Assembly (NCBI GenBank): GCA_051656605.1
Contig: JBOGCF010000006.1
Coordinates: 1 to 64,000 of the forward strand
Direction of reading: 5' to 3'
Source: UBA12018 sp051656605
GTDB taxonomy: Bacteria > Bacteroidota > Bacteroidia > Bacteroidales > CAMTPD01
Length of the DNA: 64,000 nucleotides
In this document: positions 52,038 through 60,092 of the stretch, piece after piece
Layout of the letters: each line of letters begins with the position of its first letter
How positions within the stretch are numbered: the first letter of the stretch is position 1
Notes under the pieces: generated by a model
Databases searched by the model: none
Seen by the model: only the letters and a program-made list of their open reading frames with translations
Told to the model about the DNA's origin: nothing
Position numbers and translations under genes: made by a program

Positions 52038-52069
52038 TATAAACGTATCACCTTATAAATACGTTTATA
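52038..52069. repeat. 11-bp inverted repeat (TATAAACGTAT)
   Basis: TATAAACGTAT at 52038-52048 and ATACGTTTATA at 52059-52069 are perfectly complementary with a 10-base spacer. The centre-to-centre distance is 21 bases, two helical turns, as in dimer-binding operators. It is followed by an AT-only tract. Confidence 0.7.
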
Positions 52070-52204
52070 TATATTATATATATGGGGGGAAAAATATCAC
52101 TTGGTCGTGTTTTCGTACCACTTTCTTTTTTTGCTCTTTTACCACAAAAAATCGTGGTAGTAACGTGATTTTTCTGTTTTCACAATTTTCATTACCCACA
52201 CATC

Positions 52205-52288
52205 GGTGTAGGGTTTTCGTACCTTGCGGTCGCGTTTTCATACCTAGCAGTCGTGTTTTCGTACCTGGCGGTCGTGTTTTCGTGCATT
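52205..52288. repeat. Four direct repeats of 21 bp (GTCGTGTTTTCGTACC type)
   Basis: Contiguous units at 52205-52225, 52226-52246, 52247-52267 and 52268-52288 share the core CGnGTTTTCnTnCCT. An isolated fifth copy, GGTCGTGTTTTCGTACCA, is at 52103-52120. The 21-bp period is two turns of DNA, so a bound protein would line up on one face. They lie 75-210 bases before the plus-strand enzyme's -7 box. Confidence 0.8.
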
Positions 52289-52362
52289 AAAATAGAAATC
52301 ACCATGGTTTATCGGGCAAGTACATATCACCTTACTACTAGTTAGACTTTAGTTATAATTTC

Positions 52363-52370
52363 TATCTTTG
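52363..52370 (+). promoter_or_regulatory. -7 box for the secreted enzyme gene
   Basis: TATCTTTG matches TAnnTTTG, 47 bases before the ATG. There is no TTTG at the proper distance upstream, which suggests activator dependence. A small hairpin (TCGAAT/ATTCGA at about 52381-52399) lies in the leader. Confidence 0.5.
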
Positions 52371-52417
52371 CCTCTTAAAATCGAATACCAAACATTCGAA
52401 CTAACTAAACTAAACCG

Positions 52418-54808
52418 ATGAAAACAAGCATTAAAAAACACCTGTTGTGTGGCTCGCTCATTCTATGCGCAAGTGCCCCGCACAGCAATGCACAACAGAA
52501 ATTATCCAAATCAGGATGGCAAATGAACATTGCCCGCGAAGGAAGCCTTGAAAACATTATCTTTTCAAACAAAGGAGCTAACGATACCATCCCTTTCTTC
52601 AAGAATGCGAATGCAGGCCCTAATTTCTATACCTCAATAAACGGGAAAACGACTACGGCCCAATGGATTCCATCCGGCGAAAAGAACTTTGTCGCAACCA
52701 TTGATCGCGTTGAGTGCAACATGAAATACATCACGTATCAAAACAATCCGGCTATCGAGATTACGCTTACCAACAAAGGCTTTGTTCCTTTCCAGCCTCA
52801 AAAAGCAGGAATCAAGCTGGGTATCGACACCTATATGGACAAGTATCCCGAATGGTTTGGCAAATACTTTCCTACCCTGATGCGTTGTGAAAAGACCCAT
52901 TTCTACGGCTACCTGCAAACTCCGTCTGAACATGTACTGGGAGTTGTAAGCGAACAACCGATCGCCTCTTGGAGTGTCGATTATAATTTGGGATATATGG
53001 ATCCGGCTCCCCATTGGTTTATGGGACACCGTATCGAATCACTAAACCTAGACTTATTAAATGCGCTGCCACTCCCTGAGCACAATCCGCAAAACTTGTA
53101 TCAACTTCTGCCGGATGAGTCGAAGACTTGGACGATCTCCTTTGTTAATATCGGAGACATTGCCAACTTGGAAAAGGCTACAGCCAACCTTACAGGAGCT
53201 CCGGTATTTGAGATTGCACAAACAACATGCGTCCCTGGTGAAAATATAAACATCTCGATCCATTCAGAACAACAGCCAATCTTAAAAGCTCGTTTTGCCA
53301 ATGGAAAAGAACAAAACATTGAAACATCCGCAAAAGACGGCGTATATAAAGCAACGATCAACGCCCCATGTATCGGCGAAGTTGTCCTACTTGCCGAAGC
53401 CAACAACAAAATATCTGAGGCTATCATTACCGTGCACCAGCCTTGGCAATGGGTGATGGAAAAAGCACGTGAAGGATGTATGAAGTACGATCAAAAAGCA
53501 ACCTCGCATGCCGAAAGCTGGTACGGTTTTTACTCTGCGTTTATTGCCGGCAAATACTTCCCGGAGAAAACAATCGATGCTCAGGCAACCGCTCGTTTCG
53601 AATACCTATTCGAGCTGCTTCACGACACCACCAAAATGGAACCCAAGTATTATGCTTCGCGCATCCAGAATACATCCACTACAATCGGCATGCTGGTCGA
53701 TAAGTACGAAGCATTTGGTGATATCAATGATATAAAAAGAGCCTCGCAACTTGCCGACTGGATGATCGCTACATCACAACGTGCCGACGGTGCTTATTAC
53801 AACCATGGTGTTATTTACACCAGTGTTATCTATATTGCCAAAAGCGTTTTGGAACTTGCTATTATAGAGAAAGAACTTGGCAAAACCGATGCAAAGTGGA
53901 ATGAGGCTTATCAGCGCCATTATTCATCGGCAAAGAAAGCAATTGATCAGTTGGTAGCATCACAAGGCGACTTTCAAACAGAAGGAGAGCTTACCTTTGA
54001 AGACGGTATGATCTCTTGCTCTGCATTGCAAATCGGGATGTTTGCACTACTGCAAGAAGACGAGCAAGCCAAAGCTGCTTACACCCAAGCCATGCTCGAT
54101 ATCTTGAACAGCCATAGTTGTCTTACGCAACTGCGCGTTCCGGATGGTCGTCGCCGCCAAGGAACCATGCGTTTCTGGGAAGCACAATATGACGTGCAAA
54201 TGTTGCCGAATATGTTTAACTCCCCTCACGGCTGGAGTGCATGGCGAGCTTATGCTACCTACTACGCATATCTATTGACCGGTGAAGCCAAATGGTTGGA
54301 ACAAACCTACAATGCGATGGGAGCATTTGCCAATTTAATTGATCCGCAAACCGGCAAACTAAGTTGGGCGTTTGTGATTGATCCGCACCTGGAAGTAGAG
54401 CAAGCATGCAGCGTAGACTTAAATGTAACGGCAGACAGCCTTAGCTTTGGCAATCCGCATCCTCGCTTGTATGAAACCAAGAAGTTTGTAATCGGTGAGC
54501 AATATATCGACATGGTGAGCGATTGGCAAACTGTAAATACACAAGACAATGACGTGCACGAAGTATTTAAATGCATCGGCGAAGCAGTCCTAACCAATGC
54601 TTTCATCCTAGAACAACCTGATGGAACAATCAAAGGATACAATTGCAAAGTAGAAAGAAAAGGTAATCAACTACACGTTACTCCGACCGAAAAGCAGATA
54701 ACAAACCTGCACTGCAACCTGAAAAAACCTTATGAGGTTACATTCAATAGCAAATCAGGAAAAGTAAAACAAACAACAAAAGCCAACATGCTCGATTGGC
54801 TCAAATAA
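52418..54808 (+). CDS. Secreted six-hairpin-type carbohydrate enzyme candidate
   Basis: A 796-residue exported protein (signal peptide to about residue 26, SNAQQ). An N-terminal beta-sandwich region (about 30-260), a middle Ig-like part (about 265-345) and a helical (alpha/alpha)6-type domain from about 350 (YGFYSAFIAGKYFPE, IKRASQLADWMIATSQRADG, SPHGWSAWRAYATYYAYLLT) are suggested. It is divergent from the SusC gene across a 1.1-kb gap and has its own terminator. GH154-type beta-glucuronidases or related hydrolases/lyases are possible, but I cannot assign a family. It most likely belongs to the same PUL. Confidence 0.75.
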   Translation: MKTSIKKHLLCGSLILCASAPHSNAQQKLSKSGWQMNIAREGSLENIIFSNKGANDTIPFFKNANAGPNFYTSINGKTTTAQWIPSGEKNFVATIDRVECNMKYITYQNNPAIEITLTNKGFVPFQPQKAGIKLGIDTYMDKYPEWFGKYFPTLMRCEKTHFYGYLQTPSEHVLGVVSEQPIASWSVDYNLGYMDPAPHWFMGHRIESLNLDLLNALPLPEHNPQNLYQLLPDESKTWTISFVNIGDIANLEKATANLTGAPVFEIAQTTCVPGENINISIHSEQQPILKARFANGKEQNIETSAKDGVYKATINAPCIGEVVLLAEANNKISEAIITVHQPWQWVMEKAREGCMKYDQKATSHAESWYGFYSAFIAGKYFPEKTIDAQATARFEYLFELLHDTTKMEPKYYASRIQNTSTTIGMLVDKYEAFGDINDIKRASQLADWMIATSQRADGAYYNHGVIYTSVIYIAKSVLELAIIEKELGKTDAKWNEAYQRHYSSAKKAIDQLVASQGDFQTEGELTFEDGMISCSALQIGMFALLQEDEQAKAAYTQAMLDILNSHSCLTQLRVPDGRRRQGTMRFWEAQYDVQMLPNMFNSPHGWSAWRAYATYYAYLLTGEAKWLEQTYNAMGAFANLIDPQTGKLSWAFVIDPHLEVEQACSVDLNVTADSLSFGNPHPRLYETKKFVIGEQYIDMVSDWQTVNTQDNDVHEVFKCIGEAVLTNAFILEQPDGTIKGYNCKVERKGNQLHVTPTEKQITNLHCNLKKPYEVTFNSKSGKVKQTTKANMLDWLK

Positions 54809-54819
54809 TACCGATATAC

Positions 54820-54856
54820 AATGCGCCACTCAACCAAAAGTGGCGCATTATTTTTA
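54820..54856 (+). terminator. Terminator after the secreted enzyme gene
   Basis: AATGCGCCACT (54820-54830) pairs with AGTGGCGCATT (54839-54849), then ATTTTTAT. Confidence 0.87.
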
Positions 54857-54958
54857 TAAATACACTTTAAAGTTATTTACAGACGGATCTATATACTATT
54901 ACAAATAAGCCAGAGTTTACAACATATTGCAATTAATACATTGCTTTTTTATACAATA

Positions 54959-54990
54959 TTTGCGAATTAATCCGAATGAAATTACCTTTG
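54959..54990 (+). promoter_or_regulatory. Promoter of the PatB-like gene
   Basis: TTTG at 54959-54962, 20 bases, TACCTTTG at 54983-54990: consensus, 22 bases before the ATG. Confidence 0.85.
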
Positions 54991-55012
54991 CAACCAAGAA
55001 AACACTTACACA

Positions 55013-56194
55013 ATGAAACAATACAACTTTGACAAAGTAGTGTGTCGCCAAAACTCAGGATGCATGAAAGCCGACTTGCTTAAAGAGCGCTTCGGTCGCG
55101 AGGATCTTATTCCTCTTTGGATTGCAGACATGGACTTTTGCACACCAGATTTCATCGTTGACGCATTAAAAGAACGATGTTGTCACGAGATCTTCGGCTA
55201 TCCTTTCGCAACAAAAGATTATCAAGACAGCATTATCAGCTGGGTACGCAACAAGCACAACTTCGAAGTACAGAAAGAATGGCTCACCTTCATTCCCGGT
55301 ATCGTTAAAGGTATCGCCTTTGTGATCGAATGCTTTAGCAACACCGGCGATAAAGTAATCATTCAACCTCCCGTTTATCCTCCCTTCCGTCATATTCCGG
55401 AACTTCACAAACGTGAAGTCGTAGACAATCCGCTTCAACTTATCGATGGTGAATACAAGATGGACCTTGATCACTTGGAAAGCATCATCGACGACAAATG
55501 CAGAATCCTTATCCTTTGCAATCCGCACAATCCGGGTGGAGTAGTATGGGATAAAGAGACACTAGCGCGACTTGCCGATATCTGTCAAAAACATAATATC
55601 CTTGTTATCTCTGACGAAATACACTCAGACATGGCATTTCCGGGATATACACACAATACATATGCTGCCGTAAGCGAAGCTGCTAAAATGAACAGCATCA
55701 CCTTCATGGCACCAAGCAAAACATTCAACATTGCTGGGATCGTAAGTTCGTTCGCTATTGTTCCAAATCAGGAACTTCGCGATAAGTTCTTCTATTTCCT
55801 AGAGTCGAGCGAGCTCAACCAAGCACACATCTTTGCTTACGTTGGCACAACAGCAGCCTACTCGAACGGACAAGACTGGTTGAATCAAATGATGGATTAT
55901 GTCGTGAAAAACGTAGACTTCGTTGAAGAATACCTTGCCGCACACATTCCACAACTTAAGATTGTACGCCCGCAAGCATCATTCCTTATCTGGCTTGATT
56001 GCAGAGGGCTAAACATGAACCAGAAAGATCTTGTCAACTTCTTTATCAATGAAGCAAAACTAGCGCTCAACGACGGCTCTACCTTTGGGCAAGGCGGCGA
56101 AGGCTTTATGCGTCTCAATGTAGGTTGTCCGAAAGCAATTATTGAAAAAGCTTTGAACAATTTAAGAGAAGCAGTTGAAAGAATGAACAATTAA
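55013..56194 (+). CDS. PatB/MalY-type PLP enzyme (cystathionine beta-lyase / aminotransferase)
   Basis: A 393-residue fold-type I PLP protein. Class I/II aminotransferase motifs: PLWIADMDF near the N-terminus (typical of PatB/MalY), CNPHNPGGVVW, VISDEIHSDMAFPG (Asp/Tyr region) and the Schiff-base Lys236 in PSKTFNIAG. PatB enzymes cleave C-S bonds such as cystathionine or cysteine conjugates. It has its own promoter; the next gene's promoter lies within its final codons. Confidence 0.88.
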   Translation: MKQYNFDKVVCRQNSGCMKADLLKERFGREDLIPLWIADMDFCTPDFIVDALKERCCHEIFGYPFATKDYQDSIISWVRNKHNFEVQKEWLTFIPGIVKGIAFVIECFSNTGDKVIIQPPVYPPFRHIPELHKREVVDNPLQLIDGEYKMDLDHLESIIDDKCRILILCNPHNPGGVVWDKETLARLADICQKHNILVISDEIHSDMAFPGYTHNTYAAVSEAAKMNSITFMAPSKTFNIAGIVSSFAIVPNQELRDKFFYFLESSELNQAHIFAYVGTTAAYSNGQDWLNQMMDYVVKNVDFVEEYLAAHIPQLKIVRPQASFLIWLDCRGLNMNQKDLVNFFINEAKLALNDGSTFGQGGEGFMRLNVGCPKAIIEKALNNLREAVERMNN

Positions 56195-56206
56195 TCTCTA
56201 TATTTG
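56174..56206 (+). promoter_or_regulatory. Promoter of the SlyD-like gene
   Basis: GTTG at 56174-56177, 21 bases, TATATTTG at 56199-56206. It overlaps the end of the PatB-like gene. Confidence 0.7.
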
Positions 56207-56235
56207 CAAGTATCCTAAATATAAAACATTAAGAG

Positions 56236-56811
56236 ATGAATATTTCAGCAAATAAAATGGTGTCAGTCATATATGACTTGACTGTAGGTGAAGGTGATCA
56301 AGTTGAATTGATGGAAAGAGCAACACCAGAAGTTCCTCTTACATTTATCTTTGGTATCGGTCAGATGCTAGAAGATTTTGAAAAGAACCTAGTAGGCTTG
56401 AAAGTAGGCGAAAAATTCGACTTCACTATTTCTCCTGAAAAAGGATACGGCGAATACGACGAAGAGCACGTAGTTGAGCTTCCAAAAGATATGTTTATCG
56501 TAGACGGTAAATTCGATGATGAAGTAATCAAACCAGGCAACGTAGTTCCAATGATGGACAACGCAGGCAACCGTCTTAACGGTTCTGTAGTATCTGTTGA
56601 TGACAGCAAAGTTGTAATGGACTTCAACCACCCATTGGCAGGTGAAACACTTCACTTCAAAGGAGAAGTAATCGACGTACACGAACCAACTGCAGAAGAG
56701 TTGGCTGCAATGATGCCTCAAATGACAGGCGGTTGCGGTAGCTGTGGCTGTGGCGACAACGAAGGTGACTGCTCAGACAGCGGTTGCGGTAGCGGTTGCG
56801 GATGTCACTAA
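56236..56811 (+). CDS. slyD: SlyD-type FKBP peptidyl-prolyl isomerase with Cys-rich tail
   Basis: A 191-residue cytoplasmic FKBP of the SlyD branch: split FKBP domain (IYDLTVGEGDQVELMERATP, FIFGIGQMLEDFEKNLVGLK) with the inserted flap (about 70-130), then LNHPLAGETLHF-type end (here FNHPLAGETLHF). The C-terminal tail (about 165-191) is rich in Cys-Gly pairs (GGCGSCGCGD ... GCGSGCGCH), a metal-binding tail that in E. coli SlyD binds nickel. Here it has about nine Cys but a single His. It probably acts as a folding helper and metal store. Confidence 0.92.
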   Translation: MNISANKMVSVIYDLTVGEGDQVELMERATPEVPLTFIFGIGQMLEDFEKNLVGLKVGEKFDFTISPEKGYGEYDEEHVVELPKDMFIVDGKFDDEVIKPGNVVPMMDNAGNRLNGSVVSVDDSKVVMDFNHPLAGETLHFKGEVIDVHEPTAEELAAMMPQMTGGCGSCGCGDNEGDCSDSGCGSGCGCH

Positions 56812-56841
56812 TGCTTCACTCTTCAGTCAAGATTTTATAAA

Positions 56842-56895
56842 AAAAGCCGATGCGGTATGATTTAAACAATTATATTCGCATTGGCTTTTCTTTTT
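56842..56895 (+). terminator. Terminator after slyD
   Basis: AAAAGCCGATGCG (56842-56854) pairs with CGCATTGGCTTTT (56877-56889), with one G-T, then CTTTTT. Confidence 0.82.
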
Positions 56896-56973
56896 ATATA
56901 GATCAAGGATCTCACATCCTTGGCAAAGCCACACAGTAAACTTTATTTGTACAAACACTTAGCATCTGCAACA

Positions 56974-58044
56974 ATGAACACATTCGGTAGAATATACAGA
57001 TTAACCTCTTTCGGCGAATCGCACGGACAAGGTATTGGTGGAGTTATTGATGGCTGTCCGGCCGGAGTTAAACTCGATATGGAATTTATTCAGGCTGAGC
57101 TAGACAGACGCCGTCCCGGCCAATCGTCTATCACTACACCGCGCAAAGAAGCAGATAAAGTGGAGTTTTTATCGGGAGTATTCGAAGGTAAGACCACCGG
57201 CACACCGATCGGGTTCCTGATTCGCAACGACAATCAGCATTCGTCAGACTATGACAACATGAAAGATTTGTATCGTCCGTCACATGCCGACTATACCTAT
57301 CAAACCAAATATGGCATACGCGATCATCGCGGCGGGGGCAGATCTTCGGCCCGCGAAACCATTGCCCGCTGCGTAGCCGGCGCAATTGCCAAACTCATCT
57401 TAGCACAAGAAGGAATCGTAATCAACGCCTACACCTCACAAGTGGGGCACATCAAGCTAGAAGCTCCTTATCAAGAATACGACTTCGCGCAAATCGAGCA
57501 AAATGCAGTGCGCTGCCCCGATCCGGTAAAAGCACACGAAATGGAAACACTGATTGCCGATGTGAAGTCGAAAGGCGACACCATTGGCGGCATCATTACA
57601 TGTGTTGCTCAAGGTGTTCCGGTAGGACTAGGCGAGCCCGTATTTGAGAAACTACACGCGATATTGGGAAGTGCGATGCTTAGCATCAATGCCGTAAAAG
57701 GATTTGAATACGGCGACGGTTTCGAAAGTGCGCTTTATCGCGGTTCGGAACGCAACGACGTTTTCTACAACGATAACGGCAACGTCTCTACACGCACCAA
57801 CTATTCGGGCGGAATACAAGGCGGAATTTCCAACGGACAAGACATCTATTTCCGTGTAGCCTTTAAGCCGGTTGCAACCATCCTTATGGAACAACACACC
57901 GTAGATACCGAAGGAAACGACACCCTTCTCAAAGCAAAAGGACGTCACGATCCTTGCGTACTTCCACGCGCGGTGCCTATCGTAGAAGCAATGACAGCCA
58001 TGACGCTGCTCGACTTCTGGTTGCTTCAAAAAACACATCGATAA
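56974..58044 (+). CDS. aroC: Chorismate synthase
   Basis: About 356 residues from the ATG at 56974 (MNTFGRIYRLTSFGESHG); the frame could begin 18 codons earlier at a TTG, but the family starts here. It makes chorismate from EPSP with reduced FMN. Signatures present: SFGESHGQGIGGVIDGCPAG, RRPGQSSITTPRKEADKVEF, DHRGGGRSSARETIARC and the PIVEAMTAMTLLDF end. Single gene with its own terminator. Confidence 0.95.
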   Translation: MNTFGRIYRLTSFGESHGQGIGGVIDGCPAGVKLDMEFIQAELDRRRPGQSSITTPRKEADKVEFLSGVFEGKTTGTPIGFLIRNDNQHSSDYDNMKDLYRPSHADYTYQTKYGIRDHRGGGRSSARETIARCVAGAIAKLILAQEGIVINAYTSQVGHIKLEAPYQEYDFAQIEQNAVRCPDPVKAHEMETLIADVKSKGDTIGGIITCVAQGVPVGLGEPVFEKLHAILGSAMLSINAVKGFEYGDGFESALYRGSERNDVFYNDNGNVSTRTNYSGGIQGGISNGQDIYFRVAFKPVATILMEQHTVDTEGNDTLLKAKGRHDPCVLPRAVPIVEAMTAMTLLDFWLLQKTHR

Positions 58045-58064
58045 CACAATCGACCCGATACAAC

Positions 58065-58124
58065 AATCCCTGTTAAAGAACGGTACACTATCAACCGCAG
58101 TCTTTAACAGGGATTCTTTTTTTT
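58065..58124 (+). terminator. Terminator after aroC
   Basis: AATCCCTGTTAAAGA (58065-58079) pairs perfectly with TCTTTAACAGGGATT (58101-58115) and is followed by a T-rich tract that runs up to the convergent rlmH stop codon. Confidence 0.9.
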
Positions 58125-58125
58125 A

Positions 58126-58599
58126 TCATTCGTGATGATAAGGCTCATTATTGAGGATAGTCATGGCGCGGTACAACTGCTCTACAAAGATCATGCGTAT
58201 CATCTGATGCGAGAACGTCATCTTCGAAAGCGAAATCTTCTCCGAAGCCGCGTCGTATACCTTTTGCGAGAAACCGTAAGGGCCGCCCACCACAAAGATC
58301 AAACGCTTACTCACCGTGTGCGTCTTCTTTTCAATGTAATCGGCAAACTTGACTGACGTAAATTCTTTTCCCTTATCGTCGAGCAATACCAAGTAATCTC
58401 CCGGTTGCACGTTCTTCAGGATCAGTTCGCCTTCCTTCTCCTTTTGCTGCTCTTCCGTCATGTTTTTCGTATTCTTTATATCCGGAATCACATCGAGACT
58501 AAACGGAATGTAATGCACCAAACGCTTGGTATACTCATTGATACCGTCTATAAAAATCTTGTTGTCTGTTTTACCAATCACCAATAATGAAATCTTCAT
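58126..58599 (-). CDS. rlmH: 23S rRNA pseudouridine-1915 N3-methyltransferase
   Basis: A 157-residue SPOUT methyltransferase. The knot motifs are VVGGPYGFS and the C-terminal SKMTFSHQMIRMIFVEQLYR then YHHE, which is the RlmH signature. It methylates pseudouridine 1915 in 23S rRNA within assembled ribosomes. It is divergent from DUF4783-nadC, a gene order common in Bacteroidota. Confidence 0.94.
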   Translation of the reverse strand: MKISLLVIGKTDNKIFIDGINEYTKRLVHYIPFSLDVIPDIKNTKNMTEEQQKEKEGELILKNVQPGDYLVLLDDKGKEFTSVKFADYIEKKTHTVSKRLIFVVGGPYGFSQKVYDAASEKISLSKMTFSHQMIRMIFVEQLYRAMTILNNEPYHHE

Positions 58600-58640
58600 C
58601 GCTCTATCTTTGCTTTTCTAAATATCAAGTTCTATTATTA

Positions 58641-58648
58641 CAAAGGTA
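58641..58648 (-). promoter_or_regulatory. -7 box for rlmH
   Basis: TACCTTTG on the minus strand, 42 bases before the rlmH ATG. The -33 box is weak. It faces the DUF4783 promoter, whose -7 box is 40 bases away, so the two promoters overlap. Confidence 0.55.
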
Positions 58649-58655
58649 AACATTT

Positions 58656-58688
58656 GTTGCTAAGTTATGAGAAATATTCATACCTTTG
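58656..58688 (+). promoter_or_regulatory. Promoter of the DUF4783-nadC operon
   Basis: GTTG at 58656-58659, 21 bases, TACCTTTG at 58681-58688; 25 bases before the ATG. Confidence 0.72.
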
Positions 58689-58713
58689 CTCACTAAGTTA
58701 ATACTAATAAGCT

Positions 58714-59103
58714 ATGAAACAGATACTCACATTGCTGGCCATATCAACGTTAGCTATTATACTCTATAGCTTTTCGATACAAAAGAACGACATCGCCGCA
58801 GCCTTCAAGCAAGGAAACGCTCAGGCTCTATCCTCTGACTTTGATACGGTTGTAGACATTCAGATCGGATCGCAATCGGGCAAAGTAGCTCCGCGCGAAG
58901 CCGTTAAGAAGCTCGAAAGCTTTTTCCGTCAAAATACCCCTTCGGGTTTCGACGTTGTGCACAGCGGCGAAAAACGGGAGTCGGGATTTATGGTTGGAAA
59001 GCTTACAACCTCGGGCAGAACGTATCGTGTAAACATCACCTACAAGGTGGCTAATAACAACTTGATCATACAATCGATAAGAATAGACGAATCAAATGAC
59101 TAA
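58714..59103 (+). CDS. DUF4783 protein
   Basis: A 129-residue protein with an N-terminal signal or anchor helix (LTLLAISTLAIILYSFSI). The rest fits DUF4783, an NTF2-like fold (DIAAAFKQGNAQALSSDF, SFFRQNTPSGFDVVHSGEK, YRVNITYKVANNNLIIQSIR). Its last eight bases overlap nadC, so the two are translationally coupled. The function is unknown; the conserved pairing with nadC in Bacteroidota does not explain it. Confidence 0.85.
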   Translation: MKQILTLLAISTLAIILYSFSIQKNDIAAAFKQGNAQALSSDFDTVVDIQIGSQSGKVAPREAVKKLESFFRQNTPSGFDVVHSGEKRESGFMVGKLTTSGRTYRVNITYKVANNNLIIQSIRIDESND

Positions 59104-59935
59104 CTTAATTGACGACTTAATCAAATTAGCTTTCGCGGAAGATATCGGCGACGGCGACCATACAACCCTTTGCTCTATCCCTGCCGAAACACAAGGAAAG
59201 GTACAACTAATCATCAAAGAAGACGGTGTACTGGCCGGTGTTGAATTGGCAAAGAAAATCTTCCACTCGTTTGACAAAGATCTAAAGATCACTACATTCA
59301 TCAACGACGGTGCCGAAGTAAAAAAAGGAGAGATTGCATTCACGGTTGAAGGAAAAACACAATCCCTACTTCAAACAGAGCGTCTTGTACTCAACATCAT
59401 GCAACGTATGAGCGGTATTGCTACAACAACCCGCAAGTATGTAAAGCAACTGGAAGGAACAAAGACACGTGTATTGGATACCCGCAAAACAACTCCGGGT
59501 ATGCGTATGATTGAGAAAGAAGCCGTAAAGATCGGCGGCGGCGTAAATCACCGTATCGGCCTTTTCGACATGATCTTGTTGAAAGACAATCACGTTGACT
59601 TTGCCGGCGGAATCGAAAAAGCAATTACCGGCGCACACAACTACCTAAAGAAAAACGGAAAGGACTTGAAGATTGAAATCGAAGTGCGTAACTTCGACGA
59701 GCTAGAACAGGTTATGAACGTTGGTGGTGTAGACCGTATCATGCTCGACAACTTTACTCCGGCTCAAACCAAAGAAGCAGTAGAGAAAGTTGCCGGACGT
59801 TTCGAACTCGAATCTTCGGGCGGTATTACCTTCGACACACTACGCGACTACGCCCTTTGCGGAGTAGACTATATTTCGGTAGGCGCGCTTACTCACTCTG
59901 TAAAGAGTTTGGATATGAGCCTCAAAGCTTGCTAA
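59096..59935 (+). CDS. nadC: Quinolinate phosphoribosyltransferase (decarboxylating)
   Basis: A 279-residue NAD-biosynthesis enzyme making nicotinate mononucleotide from quinolinate and PRPP. Motifs: FAEDIGDGDHTT, NIMQRMSGIATTTRKYV, LDTRKTTPGMRMIEKEAV (active-site Arg/Lys/His region) and LDNFTPAQ, with a final ESSGGI phosphate loop. Confidence 0.95.
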   Translation: MTNLIDDLIKLAFAEDIGDGDHTTLCSIPAETQGKVQLIIKEDGVLAGVELAKKIFHSFDKDLKITTFINDGAEVKKGEIAFTVEGKTQSLLQTERLVLNIMQRMSGIATTTRKYVKQLEGTKTRVLDTRKTTPGMRMIEKEAVKIGGGVNHRIGLFDMILLKDNHVDFAGGIEKAITGAHNYLKKNGKDLKIEIEVRNFDELEQVMNVGGVDRIMLDNFTPAQTKEAVEKVAGRFELESSGGITFDTLRDYALCGVDYISVGALTHSVKSLDMSLKAC

Positions 59936-59962
59936 GAAACTATTTTCACTAAAAATAGATAC

Positions 59963-59997
59963 AGCCGCGACAAAGCATTGTCGCGGCTCTTTTTTTG
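59963..59997 (+). terminator. Terminator after nadC
   Basis: AGCCGCGACAA (59963-59973) pairs with TTGTCGCGGCT (59978-59988) around AGCA, then CTTTTTTT. Confidence 0.92.
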
Positions 59998-60092
59998 TAT
60001 ATATTTGCCACAGAGAAACACAGACCATAGAATTCCTTTACAAGGAATACGTTATACACTCATTTCTAATAATACACTGAAAAACAAACAGT

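Larger units (their letters stand above)
51285..52417. other. 1.1-kb repeat-rich gap upstream of the PUL
   Basis: This divergent gap between SusC and the plus-strand enzyme holds no full-length gene. It contains two very short minus-strand frames (51632-51748 and 51945-52028), a perfect 18-bp inverted repeat (51856-51905), an 11-bp inverted repeat (52038-52069), a hairpin TACCAC/GTGGTA (about 52139-52159), a set of 21-bp direct repeats (52205-52288) and a -7 box (52363-52370). A PUL regulator would often be found here but is absent. Confidence 0.7.

Noticed and set aside
52205..52288. Replication origin iterons
   Set aside because: The 21-bp period is iteron-like, but there is no rep or dnaA gene and the context is a chromosomal PUL.
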